The notes: generated by a model from the sequence alone, not told the origin. Counted from the stretch's first letter, positions 36,201 to 44,200 are shown. The stretch is DNA of 64,000 nucleotides from an uncultured Bacteroidales bacterium (GCA_902765485.1 CACWZZ010000008.1:24571-88570); one strand, 5' to 3'. Numbers and translations are program-made.

Positions 36201-36278
36201 CAGACGTGTGAGCGCTATAGACAAACTGAGTTTGTAGATAAATATTATCAAGATTACGTTTCGTATGTTAACGATTAA
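33213..36278 (+). CDS. DUF2723 membrane glycosyltransferase (protein O-mannosylation-like)
   Basis: A 1021-residue GT-C-like enzyme. The N-terminal membrane half has the DUF2723 signature PTASFWDCGEFISSAWKL followed by GHPPGAPFF. It has the acidic pair expected to bind the lipid-linked sugar in the first outside loop. About ten spans follow up to residue 620, with QTPYQPRERDYAYAGSFY at the end of this half. The C-terminal 350 residues are soluble and periplasmic, ending in TPR-like helices (ALEVLDYAEEQLPGYNISYDY). The family is widespread in Bacteroidetes and linked to extracytoplasmic glycosylation; the acceptor is not known here. The next gene overlaps by 14 bases. Confidence 0.9.
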   Translation: MKHFKLWNTLCGWVVFAIAAATYLLTMEPTASFWDCGEFISSAWKLDVGHPPGAPFFMLMGHFFSLFAPDTAHVAMCVNALSALASAFTILFLFWTITALAKKLVEPDTLWKGIALLGAGAVGALAYTFSDTFWFSAVEGEVYASSSLFTAVVFWLILKWDEQADEEGSDRWLIAIAYLMGLSIGVHLLNLLTIPAIGLVYYFRKYNFSWKGLIYAFLASCLVLLVILYGIIPGFPTVIGWFELLFVNVLGCPFNTGMWICLVLTVALLTWAILYTKKRSDIEAEKEQGKNLWRWLNTATLMLTVILIGYSSYAALVIRSAADTPMDQNSPDNVFSLKYYLNREQYGDRPLFYGQTYNAPVELRVEGNMCVPVEKKGHAQYAPAPKVEGEKDHYVITGYKTDYAYMKQFCMLFPRMYSSQGSHVQAYKEWADVKGKRVRYEYCGQQKTDYCPTFGENLRFFFRYQVNFMYWRYFMWNFAGRQNDLQSYGEITKGNWISGIPFIDNALYGDQDLLPTELKENKGHNVYYFLPLLLGIIGIVWQCGKRDKEGNATGWKNFTLTFLLFFLTGLAIVMYLNQTPYQPRERDYAYAGSFYAFCIWIGLGVLAIIDWINNALKSENGKAVVAVCASILCLLVPAQMASQNWDDHDRSQRYSCRDFGANYLKSCEDNAILFSNGDNDTFPLWYNQEVEGEGTDKRVCNLSYLQTDWYISQMKRPYYESEALPISWEYKDFMPGTNEIARVDNRLGQPISVEKAFNFLRSDDPRTKTRDGENYLPSDQLFVETPDGEQIFFQKKRMYTRSQMMIMEMLSTNKWQRPMYFCATVGNDYYLGLEPWMELTGLAYRITPTRSRDGQPRVNSEKMYENMMHKFRYGNMNIPGIYIDENLMRMCRTHRMMFAQLAEQLLRENQCEKALEVLDYAEEQLPGYNISYDYTSASMASMYFMLGENDKALAIMDEVAKTSVEYLRFAASLDRQQRRVMESTTNREAAILSYVLQTCERYRQTEFVDKYYQDYVSYVND

Positions 36279-37482
36279 TAAAATCCCTGTCTTGCTGCTT
36301 ACCGGTTACCTCGGTAGCGGCAAGACAACGCTTCTCAACCGTATTCTGACGAACAACAAAGGCATTCGTTTTGCCGTCATCGTCAACGATATAGGAGAAG
36401 TCAATATTGATGCCTCGCTCATTCAGCAGGGCGGAGTAGTGAGCCAGAAAGACGATTCGCTCGTTGCGCTCCAAAACGGTTGCATCTGCTGTACGTTGCA
36501 GACCGACCTTATCAACCAACTGCATGAGTTGGTGGCTCAAAAAGCTTATGACTACATCGTCATCGAAGCTTCCGGTATTTGCGAACCGGGACCGATTGCG
36601 CAAACCCTTTGCTCCTATGCACAGATGGTTCCGCAATTTGCCCAAGATGGTATGCCGGTGCTCGATTGTATCTGTTCCGTAGTGGACGCTCTTCGTCTCC
36701 GCGACGAGTTCGAAAACGGCGATAAACTGCGTTATGTCACCAAGGAAGAAGATCTCGCTGCGCTGGTAACAGAGCAGATTGAGTTCTGCAATATTATCCT
36801 CTTGAACAAGGCTTCCGAAGTAAGCGAAGAAGAGTTGGCGCACGTCAAGGCAATTATTCGCGCCATTCAACCCACCGCAGAGATTATTGAAACAAACTTC
36901 TGCGATGTGCCGTTTGAGAAGATCCTCAACACCGGATTGTTCGACTTCGACAAGGTCGCTACTTCGGCTACTTGGATCCAAGAAATAGAAGATGCCCGCC
37001 ATCACCATGACGACGACGATGATGACGATGATGAGCACGAGGAACATGAACATGAGGAGCATGAACACCACCATCACCACCACGATCACGAGCATGGTGA
37101 GCATGACCATCTGGCGGAATATGACATAGAGACCTTTGTATATTACGCGCGCAAGCCCTTCGACCTCGGTATGTTTGATGAGTTCGTCTCTGCGCATTGG
37201 CCTCAAAACGTCATTCGTTGCAAAGGTATGTGCTATTTTGCTGAAGAGTACGATATGTGCTATCTCTTCGAGCAAGCCGGACGTCAATTCAATCTTCGTA
37301 AAGCGGGAGAGTGGTTTGCTACGATGCCTAAAGAGGAGTTGATGCAACTCATGGCGGACGATCCGCAGCTCCGCAAAGATTGGGATGACCAATACGGAGA
37401 CAGAATGCAGAAACTGGTCTTCATCGGTCAGCATTTGGATAAAAAAGCCATTACGGAAGCTTTGGATAATTGCCTGCAATAA
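36265..37482 (+). CDS. COG0523 GTP-dependent metal chaperone with His/Asp/Glu-rich loop
   Basis: CobW/ZNG1-type G3E GTPase that hands metal, usually zinc, to client enzymes. Walker A GYLGSGKTT at residues 14-22, the metal motif CICC at 73-76, and NKASE for guanine binding. Between the GTPase and CobW C-terminal domain (residues about 243-285) there is a run of nearly only His, Asp and Glu, including six His in a row; this should bind several metal ions. The ATG at 36265 lies inside the preceding gene. The nucleotide sequence of the loop is made of GAT/GAC/CAT/CAC/GAG/GAA codons without exact tandem units, so it is selected protein sequence and not a DNA repeat. Confidence 0.92.
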   Translation: MLTINKIPVLLLTGYLGSGKTTLLNRILTNNKGIRFAVIVNDIGEVNIDASLIQQGGVVSQKDDSLVALQNGCICCTLQTDLINQLHELVAQKAYDYIVIEASGICEPGPIAQTLCSYAQMVPQFAQDGMPVLDCICSVVDALRLRDEFENGDKLRYVTKEEDLAALVTEQIEFCNIILLNKASEVSEEELAHVKAIIRAIQPTAEIIETNFCDVPFEKILNTGLFDFDKVATSATWIQEIEDARHHHDDDDDDDDEHEEHEHEEHEHHHHHHDHEHGEHDHLAEYDIETFVYYARKPFDLGMFDEFVSAHWPQNVIRCKGMCYFAEEYDMCYLFEQAGRQFNLRKAGEWFATMPKEELMQLMADDPQLRKDWDDQYGDRMQKLVFIGQHLDKKAITEALDNCLQ

Positions 37483-37488
37483 TATCCC

Positions 37489-38760
37489 ATGAACCTGCTG
37501 ATGCTCATATTATCGGTCGTCATGACGTGGACGGTGGATTCCAAAAACTCCGTTTCGGGCGAAGGAACTTATCCTGCTACCATGACAGCGACGTATTCCT
37601 GCTCTTACCAGAAAGGAACCGTGCGTGCCAATGACACCGCAACGATCACTTTCTCCAATATGGGCGGAATGACGATAGAGCAAATAGAGGTCTATCTGAA
37701 ATCCAATAAATCAGCAGGTTCTGGTATTATTACAGTGGACATGAACGGTTCATCCGTTGCAACGATAGAGGGCTCTTTGAAGGACTGGGTGGGGCTTTAT
37801 GATAATACCAATTACCATCCCTTTCCCTTGCTTCAAACCTCTATAAGTGACGTGCATGAACTTTCCGTTTCTTTGGTTGGAACGGTCAACTCGCTCTACA
37901 TCGAGAAATATGTCATTCAATACACACCCGCTTCAGTTAAATCCGTTACGCTGATGAATGGCAATACCGAGTACGCTACGTTAACGGAGAAATCAGCCGG
38001 AGCAGGTGTGATATTGCCTGACATGGCGGATGAAGGAAACTGGAAATTTGCCGCATGGTCGAGAAATCATTTCTACCAGATCTCTACTATGCCTGATTCT
38101 TGGATCCTTCCCGGTAGATTTTACCCTGTGGAGAAGGACACATTATGGGCGGTATATGCCTATGATATGCCCTATAAAGAAGCATTTGCAACCACGCTTT
38201 CCGATGGGCTGTATCTATATGCGGATACCACCCGAATGATAGCGATGAGTGGAGCGGTTTCTGACGGAATTACTGAAAATGCAGCGGTAAATATCTCTGA
38301 TCCATCGCAGGTCTATGACATCACTTTTGATGAGATTTCTGAAACGGCAATCATCTACCATCCGGCAACCAATACTTATATTGGTTATAATGGCCTCTCT
38401 CTTGCCAACGAAGCTTCCTTGTGGAAAGTCTATCATAGCGGAGCAACGACGGCTTTCTATATGCAATCCGACAATAAGACATATATCCTCTGGCCGGATT
38501 ATATGAAGCAAATTTATGTAAATGAAATCAACGAGTTTATACCTTGCGCTGCATTAGTCAGGACAGACAATCTTTCCTCCTCTCCCACGGTCTTGATCTC
38601 AGCTGAGCCATTGATGGAAGAGCCGGTTTTCACTTGTCATCCGGAGAATGGAATGGGGATAGAGAATGCTATCTCGCCGCAACAAAATGAGTATAATCTT
38701 CCGATAGGAAACTACCGATTGATCATTCGTGACGGACAGAAATTCATGCAAATACAATAA
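37489..38760 (+). CDS. secreted protein of unknown function
   Basis: A 423-residue exported protein with a short signal peptide (LLMLILSVVMTWTVDS). The first mature 130 residues are beta-rich and like the start of some Bacteroidales surface proteins (SGEGTYPATMTATYSCSYQK). The middle has a short repeat-like module (VTLMNGNTEYATLTEKSAG). The C-terminus (NYRLIIRDGQKFMQIQ) looks like a shortened type IX-style or Por-like sorting strand, but this is weak. No enzymatic motif seen. It follows the COG0523 gene by six bases and may be cotranscribed. Confidence 0.65.
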   Translation: MNLLMLILSVVMTWTVDSKNSVSGEGTYPATMTATYSCSYQKGTVRANDTATITFSNMGGMTIEQIEVYLKSNKSAGSGIITVDMNGSSVATIEGSLKDWVGLYDNTNYHPFPLLQTSISDVHELSVSLVGTVNSLYIEKYVIQYTPASVKSVTLMNGNTEYATLTEKSAGAGVILPDMADEGNWKFAAWSRNHFYQISTMPDSWILPGRFYPVEKDTLWAVYAYDMPYKEAFATTLSDGLYLYADTTRMIAMSGAVSDGITENAAVNISDPSQVYDITFDEISETAIIYHPATNTYIGYNGLSLANEASLWKVYHSGATTAFYMQSDNKTYILWPDYMKQIYVNEINEFIPCAALVRTDNLSSSPTVLISAEPLMEEPVFTCHPENGMGIENAISPQQNEYNLPIGNYRLIIRDGQKFMQIQ

Positions 38761-38773
38761 ATAGTAATACCTG

Positions 38774-39277
38774 ATGAAACGAATAATTAACCCTTGGACC
38801 ACTATGCCGGAATACAACTGTTACGGTTGCTGTCCGACCAATCCGATAGGAACGCAGATGCGCTTTTTCGAAGACGGAGAAGACATCGTTTCGATCTGGC
38901 GTCCCACCCAAAACCACCAATCTTGGATCAACACCCTTCATGGCGGTATTCAGGCGGTCCTCTTGGACGAAGTGTGCGGATGGGTGGTCTTTCATAAACT
39001 GAAAACAGCCGGCGTAACGGCTAAAATGGAGATGCGCTATCATAAACCCGTCTCCACGCTCCAAGATTACATCAAACTGCGCGCATACCTCAAGGAAATG
39101 CGCCGCAACATAGCGCTCGTGCAAGGCGAGATCTATTCCTCCGAAGGAGAACTCCTTTGCGAGTGTACTTGTACCTATTTCACGTTCCCGCAAGACAAGG
39201 CGAAAGCGGAAATGGGTTATTTACCGTCTAATACCGAAGAAAAAGACTACACATGGGAAGAAGCATTGAATTTGTAA
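38774..39277 (+). CDS. PaaI-type hotdog thioesterase
   Basis: Acyl-CoA thioesterase-like protein of 167 residues. The hotdog core reads INTLHGGIQAVLLDEVCGWVV, where His-Gly-Gly and the Asp-Glu pair are the usual active-site positions. VTAKMEMRYHKPVSTLQDYI is the next strand pair. The N-terminus is Cys-rich (YNCYGCCPTNP), as in many Bacteroidetes members. It overlaps the PatB-like gene by 25 bases, so the two are coupled. Substrate unknown. Confidence 0.85.
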   Translation: MKRIINPWTTMPEYNCYGCCPTNPIGTQMRFFEDGEDIVSIWRPTQNHQSWINTLHGGIQAVLLDEVCGWVVFHKLKTAGVTAKMEMRYHKPVSTLQDYIKLRAYLKEMRRNIALVQGEIYSSEGELLCECTCTYFTFPQDKAKAEMGYLPSNTEEKDYTWEEALNL

Positions 39278-40422
39278 ACCGTAGCGGTTCAGACTGCTAC
39301 AAATGGGATTCCGAGGAAGCCCAAGGAACGCTGCCGCTCTGGGTGGCAGACATGGATTTCAAAGCGGCAAAGCCGATTCGCGAAGCGATGCAGCGACGTC
39401 TGGATCATGGCGTGTTTGGCTATTCAATCGTGCCGCAGGCTAATTATGATGCCGTAGCTTCATGGTTCAGCCGCAGACATGGTTGGAACGGTATCAACCG
39501 CGACAATCTGCTTTACACGACCGCGGTTGTTCCGGCTATTTCGGCGATCTTCAAAGCCCTGCAGGACCGTAAAACCACCCGCTGCACTCCGTTGCGTATT
39601 CTGACATTCACGCCGGCGTATAATTGTTTCTTTGCCTGCATTGAGAATATGGGCTGTACGTTGGTGCCTTCGCCGCTGGTGGTGAAGAACAACAAGTACG
39701 AGATCGACTGGGAGGACGTGGCTGCGAAAGCCAAAGAAGCGGATGTCTTCTTGCTTTGCAATCCTCATAACCCGACCGGACGAGTGTGGAGCAGGGATGA
39801 GTTGGAGCGGCTGGCGTCTATCATGCGCCGCGAGAACCTGTTCGTTCTCTCCGATGAGATCCATTGCGAGTTCGCTTTCCCCGGACATCCTTATACGCCG
39901 TTTGCTACGCTTGCGCATGACGACGCCGAGTATTGCGTCTGTATGTCTGCCAGCAAGGCGTTTAATATCGCCGGATTGCTTTGTGCCACGATTTTTGTGC
40001 CCAATCCGGAGTTGCACGAACAGATCAATCATGCCCTCGAAGTGCATGAAGTGAACGGACTGAATCCGTTTGGCTTGGTGGCGCAAGTGGCGGCTTACAA
40101 TGAGTCGGAAGAATGGCTGGACGAGCTGAATGAATATATCTATTCCAATTTCTGTTTCTTGCGCGATTTCTTGCACGAGAACCTGCCGATGTTGATACTC
40201 CATGAGACGGAAGGAACGTACCTCGGATGGGTGAATATATCGTCTCTCGGCATGTCCTCGCAGACTTTCTGCGAGCGTCTCTCAAAAGAAGCGCACGTCC
40301 TTCTCAATCCGTCTGAGATGTACGGCGGCGAGAACTACGTGCGGATCAATCTGGCTACCTCGCATGAGGTCTTAGCTGAAGCCTTGCAAAGAATGGCGGA
40401 CTACATCCACACGCTTATTTGA
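39253..40422 (+). CDS. PatB/MalY-type PLP-dependent C-S lyase or aminotransferase
   Basis: Fold-type I PLP enzyme of 389 residues. LPLWVADMDFKAAKPI is the MalY/PatB hallmark start. NPHNPTGRVW, SDEIHCEFAF and the PLP lysine in SASKAFNIAGL are complete. Family members cleave cystathionine or cysteine (H2S, homocysteine) or act as aminotransferases. It is translationally coupled to the thioesterase. It faces the O-methyltransferase tail to tail with an 8-base overlap. Confidence 0.92.
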   Translation: MGRSIEFVNRSGSDCYKWDSEEAQGTLPLWVADMDFKAAKPIREAMQRRLDHGVFGYSIVPQANYDAVASWFSRRHGWNGINRDNLLYTTAVVPAISAIFKALQDRKTTRCTPLRILTFTPAYNCFFACIENMGCTLVPSPLVVKNNKYEIDWEDVAAKAKEADVFLLCNPHNPTGRVWSRDELERLASIMRRENLFVLSDEIHCEFAFPGHPYTPFATLAHDDAEYCVCMSASKAFNIAGLLCATIFVPNPELHEQINHALEVHEVNGLNPFGLVAQVAAYNESEEWLDELNEYIYSNFCFLRDFLHENLPMLILHETEGTYLGWVNISSLGMSSQTFCERLSKEAHVLLNPSEMYGGENYVRINLATSHEVLAEALQRMADYIHTLI

Positions 40423-41083
40423 TCTTGCGGATGATGGTTAATCCGTCTCGCAAAGGGAGGATGACTTGCTCAAAGCGGTCGTCCTCTTTTATTTTGTCGT
40501 TGAATGCTCTCAGTCCTAGAGTTTGTTTGTCTTTGTCGTACGCCGGATCCACGATATGTCCGTCCCATAGGGTATTATCCGCCAAGATAAATCCACCCAC
40601 AGGAACTAAGGGATAAATGGCATCGATGTATGCGCAATATTCCCGCTTGTCTGCATCTATGAATACTAAGTCAAATTGAGAATTGAGAAATAATCGTGCC
40701 CCTGAGGGGCTAAGAATTGAAAATTGAGAGTTGAGAATATTTATTGCGTCTCCGATCACTAATTCAATCCGTTCGCCGAGCGGCGAGCGCGCCAGATTGC
40801 GGCGAATTGTATCTTCCAACTCATCGTTATGCTCTATGGTAATCAGTTTGCCGCCTTCTGCTAATCCTTCCGCCAGACAGAGCGCGCTGTAACCGGTGAA
40901 TGTACCGAGTTCCAAAATCCGCTTCGGGCGAATCATATAACTGATCATGCTTAGCGCGCGCCCCTGCACGTGCCCGCTCAACATGTGCGGGTTCAATATA
41001 TGGACGTGCGTGTCGCGCGTGATAGACTCTAACGCTTCGTTCTCCGGCGTCGTGTGAACCGAAATATACTCCTCAAGTGTCAT
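40415..41083 (-). CDS. SAM-dependent O-methyltransferase with repeat-encoded insert
   Basis: Class I methyltransferase of the CCoAOMT-like family. The start is MTLEEYISVHTTPENEAL; the longer reading runs into the promoter. The SAM site is ILELGTFTGYSALCLAEGL, the metal-binding part VFIDADKREY and LADNTLWDG. Between GDAIN and FDLVFIDADK the family has about ten residues; here there are 23 or so, including [17 protein letters not shown] and LNSQ. These are the translation of AATTGAG repeat words flanking a GCCCC-TGA-GGGGC hairpin. The frame is kept and the catalytic residues are intact, so the enzyme may still fold. Confidence 0.9.
   Translation of the reverse strand: MTLEEYISVHTTPENEALESITRDTHVHILNPHMLSGHVQGRALSMISYMIRPKRILELGTFTGYSALCLAEGLAEGGKLITIEHNDELEDTIRRNLARSPLGERIELVIGDAINILNSQFSILSPSGARLFLNSQFDLVFIDADKREYCAYIDAIYPLVPVGGFILADNTLWDGHIVDPAYDKDKQTLGLRAFNDKIKEDDRFEQVILPLRDGLTIIRKIK
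40674..40738. repeat. composite repeat insert in the O-methyltransferase gene
   Basis: AATTGAGAATTGAG on the left, a GTGCCCCTGAGGGGCTA hairpin in the centre, and AATTGAAAATTGAGAGTTGAG on the right. It is in frame and its words match the junction repeats. Confidence 0.85.
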
Positions 41084-41102
41084 TTTGTTACTAAATTTGC
41101 TG

Positions 41103-41134
41103 CAAAAGTACAAAAAAATTTGCATATGTCCAAA
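41103..41134 (-). promoter_or_regulatory. promoter of the O-methyltransferase gene
   Basis: On the minus strand TTTG, 20 bases, TACTTTTG (CAAAAGTA at 41103-41110, CAAA at 41131-41134 on the plus strand). It overlaps the divergent promoter of the Lrp gene. Confidence 0.7.
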
Positions 41135-41150
41135 AAATATTGTAATTTTG
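41119..41150 (+). promoter_or_regulatory. promoter of the Lrp-type regulator
   Basis: TTTG at 41119-41122, 20 bases, TAATTTTG at 41143-41150. The two promoters interleave, so the regulator could control both directions. Confidence 0.75.
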
Positions 41151-41180
41151 CACACAATTTAAAATCATTTGACGATAGAA

Positions 41181-41639
41181 ATGGAAAAAATAGACGAGTT
41201 AGATCGCAAGATTCTGAAGATTATTACCCAGTCTGCGCGAATCCCGTTCAAGGATGTGGCAGAGCAATGTGGCGTGAGCCGTGCAGCGGTACACCAGCGT
41301 GTACAGAAGATGTTTGACAATGGTGTCATCACCGGCTCCAGCTACCATGTGCAGCCGAGGATGTTGGGATACCAGCTTTGCGTATATATCGGTATTATGA
41401 TGGAGAAAGCCTCGATGTACAACCAGGTCATTTCGGCGCTTCAGGAGATACCCGAGGTCGTAGAGGCACAATATACGCTCGGCGCGTTTGGTATTCTGAT
41501 CAAAGTATATGCGCATGACAACGAGCACCTGCTTTCGCTCTTGAACACCAAGATTCAGGCAATCCCGGGTGTAGCGGATACCACTACTTTAACGGCACTC
41601 TCGCAGCCGATCTATCGTCAATTACCGATTGAAATTTAA
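41181..41639 (+). CDS. Lrp/AsnC-family transcriptional regulator
   Basis: Feast/famine regulator of 152 residues. The start is the ATG at 41181 (MEKIDELDRKILKIITQSAR). The helix-turn-helix is FKDVAEQCGVSRAAVHQRVQ, and the RAM ligand domain follows (AQYTLGAFGILIKVYAHDN). It stands divergent to the O-methyltransferase gene and directly upstream of trpS. It may sense an amino acid and adjust both; that is inference. Confidence 0.92.
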   Translation: MEKIDELDRKILKIITQSARIPFKDVAEQCGVSRAAVHQRVQKMFDNGVITGSSYHVQPRMLGYQLCVYIGIMMEKASMYNQVISALQEIPEVVEAQYTLGAFGILIKVYAHDNEHLLSLLNTKIQAIPGVADTTTLTALSQPIYRQLPIEI

Positions 41640-41640
41640 T

Positions 41641-42630
41641 ATGGAAAGAGTAATTAGCGGAATACGCCCAACGGGCAATTTGCACCTCGGTAACTATTTC
41701 GGGGCGGTGAAGAGTTTTGTGAAGATGCAGGACGAGTATGATTGCATGTTCTTTATTGCCGATTGGCATTCGTTGACGACGCACCCGACGCCGGAGAATA
41801 TTCGCAATTCGGTTAAAACGATCCTCTGCGAGTATCTCGCGTGCGGTATTGATCCCGAGAAAGCGCCTATTTACGTGCAATCGGATGTCAAGCAAGTGCT
41901 GGAGCTCTATCTGTATCTGAATATGAACGCTTATCTGGGTGAGTTGGAGCGCGTTACTTCGTTCAAGGAGAAAGTGCGCAAACAGCCGGATAATGTGAAT
42001 GCAGGTCTGCTGACGTATCCTTGTCTCATGGCAGCAGATATTCTGATGCACAAGGCAGACAAAGTGCCGGTGGGAAAAGATCAGGAGCAGAATATGGAGA
42101 TGGCGCGTCTCTTCGCCCGTCGATTCAACCGAATCTACGGAGTGGAGTATTTTAAAGAACCCGCTTCTTTCCATTTCGCAGACAAAGCAGTCAAAGTGCC
42201 CGGACTCGATGGAACAGGCAAAATGGGTAAATCCGAAGGCAACTGTCTTTATCTCTGCGACGATGAGAAAACGGTGACCAAGAAGATCATGCGTGCGGTA
42301 ACGGATCAAGGACCGACTCAACTCAACCAAAAGAAACCGGAAGTGATCCAAAATCTCTTCACGCTTTGTGAGTTGCTTTGCGGACCCGAGGCAACGGAGT
42401 ATTACAATGACCTCTACAACCGAATGGAGATCCGTTACGGCGATATGAAAAAGCAGATGGCGGCAGATGCGAACAAGCTGTTAGCGCCGATTCGCGAGAA
42501 GATTACCGCTTATTCGTCCGATGATGCGTTGCTGGATCGAATCATGCGTCAAGGAGCCGAAGCCGCGTCCGCCCGCGCAGAGAAAACAATAGAAGAAGTA
42601 CGAGAGATCATTGGCTTTAGAAAGATCTGA
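41641..42630 (+). CDS. trpS: tryptophanyl-tRNA synthetase
   Basis: Class I synthetase for tRNA-Trp, 329 residues. The start is the ATG at 41641, one base after the regulator's stop. The HIGH-type motif is PTGNLHLGNYFG and the KMSKS-type motif KMGKSEGN. The tail (AARAEKTIEEVREIIGF) is the normal family end. The following lipoprotein gene overlaps by one base. Confidence 0.96.
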   Translation: MERVISGIRPTGNLHLGNYFGAVKSFVKMQDEYDCMFFIADWHSLTTHPTPENIRNSVKTILCEYLACGIDPEKAPIYVQSDVKQVLELYLYLNMNAYLGELERVTSFKEKVRKQPDNVNAGLLTYPCLMAADILMHKADKVPVGKDQEQNMEMARLFARRFNRIYGVEYFKEPASFHFADKAVKVPGLDGTGKMGKSEGNCLYLCDDEKTVTKKIMRAVTDQGPTQLNQKKPEVIQNLFTLCELLCGPEATEYYNDLYNRMEIRYGDMKKQMAADANKLLAPIREKITAYSSDDALLDRIMRQGAEAASARAEKTIEEVREIIGFRKI

Positions 42631-42866
42631 TGTCGAAGAAGTTTTACATATTGTCCTTCGTTCTATGCCTTGTGGCATGCTCGTCCACTCAATTTACCGT
42701 GGATGACGCGTACCATTGGGAGGATCGCTCTGCGATAGCGACTACTACGGCTACGCCGGAAGACCCGTCTAGTTCCACTAGTTCATCTAGTTCTACTAGT
42801 TCTGGTCCCTCCCTCGAATACACCAACGTTCAAGACACTACTATTACTGTCCGAATCAAACGATGA
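42630..42866 (+). CDS. small lipoprotein with repeat-encoded Ser/Thr tract
   Basis: A 78-residue exported lipoprotein (lipobox LVAC, Cys17). The middle is SSSTSSSSSTSSG, encoded by four CTAGTTnnn units in frame, the same 9-base word as the array at 33.1 kb. Its stop overlaps the start of the outer-membrane protein gene (ATGA), so the two are coupled. No family recognised. Confidence 0.75.
   Translation: MSKKFYILSFVLCLVACSSTQFTVDDAYHWEDRSAIATTTATPEDPSSSTSSSSSTSSGPSLEYTNVQDTTITVRIKR
42769..42804. repeat. 9-base tandem array inside the lipoprotein gene (CTAGTTnnn x4)
   Basis: CTAGTTCCA, CTAGTTCAT, CTAGTTCTA and CTAGTTCTG in exact phase and in frame. Two of the four words also occur in the 5' UTR array at 33.1 kb, on the same strand. 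Confidence 0.9.
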
Positions 42867-44200
42867 GAAAACGTCTATTCCTCATATTACTTCTTTTCAC
42901 TCCCCTTTTAGGGGGAGTTGGAGAGGGCTTCCTCTTCGCGCAGGATTACGCTCGTCTCTCTGAGAGGACGATCATGGGAACGGCGCGCTATGTCGGTATG
43001 AGTGGAGCGATGACCGCGATCGGAGGAGATCCTTCGTCTGTCTTGGATAATCCTGCCGGTTTGGGACTTTACCAACGGGCGGAAGCGATGGTCACTTTCG
43101 ACGGCATGTTTGATTACACGCGCCAAGTGGGAGAACAGAACCGCAATTATCGGGGATTATTCATGTGTCCGCAGGCTTCTCTGATCTTCCATTTGCCTAA
43201 TTTTATGCCCAACGCGTCCGGTATTCAGGGACATAATTTCATGCTCAGTTACCATCGCTTGCAGTCCTATTCCCGTACGTTCAACGGCTATGGAGCGAAT
43301 GAAGCGTCGCTGGGTTCTATCATGCCTGCGATCAATATTCCGTTCTATGCGGCAGATCAAGTGGAGTCCAATTCGTTGAATCTCCGTGAGAGCGGATATG
43401 TCAATAAATACAGCTTCAATTGGGCGCTCAATATCGCCCATAAATGGTATGTCGGTTTGGGTTTGCATATCCAGGATTTCATAGTTGTCTCCGAAGCCAA
43501 TTATGTAGAAACATTCGCCGACCGAAATGCCGAAGGCGCAAAATACTACAACCAAAACCGTTCTTCGCTGCAATTTGCGGGCGTTGGATTCTCTGCTTCT
43601 GCCGGTTTGATTTATCGTCCGTTGAAGTGGCTTAGAATGGGTTTGAGCGTCGAGGCTCCTTCGGTGGGAAACATGCGTACATATACTTCCGGAACATTCT
43701 CTGCTTTGACTGATTCGTTGCGCAATTCGTATGCGCCGGATTTGACCAATAGTGATCGTTCGTTCCACATGCCGCTGCATGTCTCTTCTTCTGTCGCTTT
43801 CCAAATCGGTGCGTACGGAATGCTGAGTCTGCAGTATGATTACCGCAACCAGCTGAAGGAAACACCTGTTCATTCGTTGCGCGCGGGACTGGAAGTTATT
43901 CCTGTAATGGGCATGTATATCAATGCCGGATATGCGTATGAGAGTACGTTCAAACCTGCAAATGCTCCTGTGGCGTTAGACCCTGATTTCAACCGTCAGG
44001 ATGCGTATTTCATTCATCCGCGCAATACCCAATATGTCTCTGCGGCAGTGGGCTACCGCGGACCGAATGTGATCGTTCAGGCGGCGTACCAATACCGCTG
44101 GCAGAACATCAACCTTTTTGCCCACGAAGCAGCAAACCCATACGACATACATACCGATACACACCGCATAGTGGTAACTATCGGCTGGCATCGAAATTAA
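42863..44200 (+). CDS. outer-membrane beta-barrel protein (OmpP1/FadL/PorV-like)
   Basis: A 445-residue exported barrel. The mature start ERTIMGTARYVGMSGAMTAIG followed by GGDPSSVLDNPAGLGLY is the hallmark of the FadL/OmpP1 group, which takes up hydrophobic compounds or (PorV) serves secretion. Beta strands alternate to the C-terminal RIVVTIGWHRN. The signal peptide contains TPLLGGVGEGF, whose DNA is the hairpin CTCCCC-TTTTA-GGGGAG, an odd sequence for a leader. It is coupled to the preceding small lipoprotein. Confidence 0.83.
   Translation: MRKRLFLILLLFTPLLGGVGEGFLFAQDYARLSERTIMGTARYVGMSGAMTAIGGDPSSVLDNPAGLGLYQRAEAMVTFDGMFDYTRQVGEQNRNYRGLFMCPQASLIFHLPNFMPNASGIQGHNFMLSYHRLQSYSRTFNGYGANEASLGSIMPAINIPFYAADQVESNSLNLRESGYVNKYSFNWALNIAHKWYVGLGLHIQDFIVVSEANYVETFADRNAEGAKYYNQNRSSLQFAGVGFSASAGLIYRPLKWLRMGLSVEAPSVGNMRTYTSGTFSALTDSLRNSYAPDLTNSDRSFHMPLHVSSSVAFQIGAYGMLSLQYDYRNQLKETPVHSLRAGLEVIPVMGMYINAGYAYESTFKPANAPVALDPDFNRQDAYFIHPRNTQYVSAAVGYRGPNVIVQAAYQYRWQNINLFAHEAANPYDIHTDTHRIVVTIGWHRN

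Noticed and set aside
37005-37115. DNA microsatellite in the COG0523 gene
   Set aside because: Codons are mixed without an exact unit, so it is protein-level composition and not a DNA repeat like the others.
36268-37479. 403-codon open frame antisense to the COG0523 gene
   Set aside because: It is opposite a gene with intact GTPase motifs; its hydrophobic runs are antisense of the His/Asp loop.
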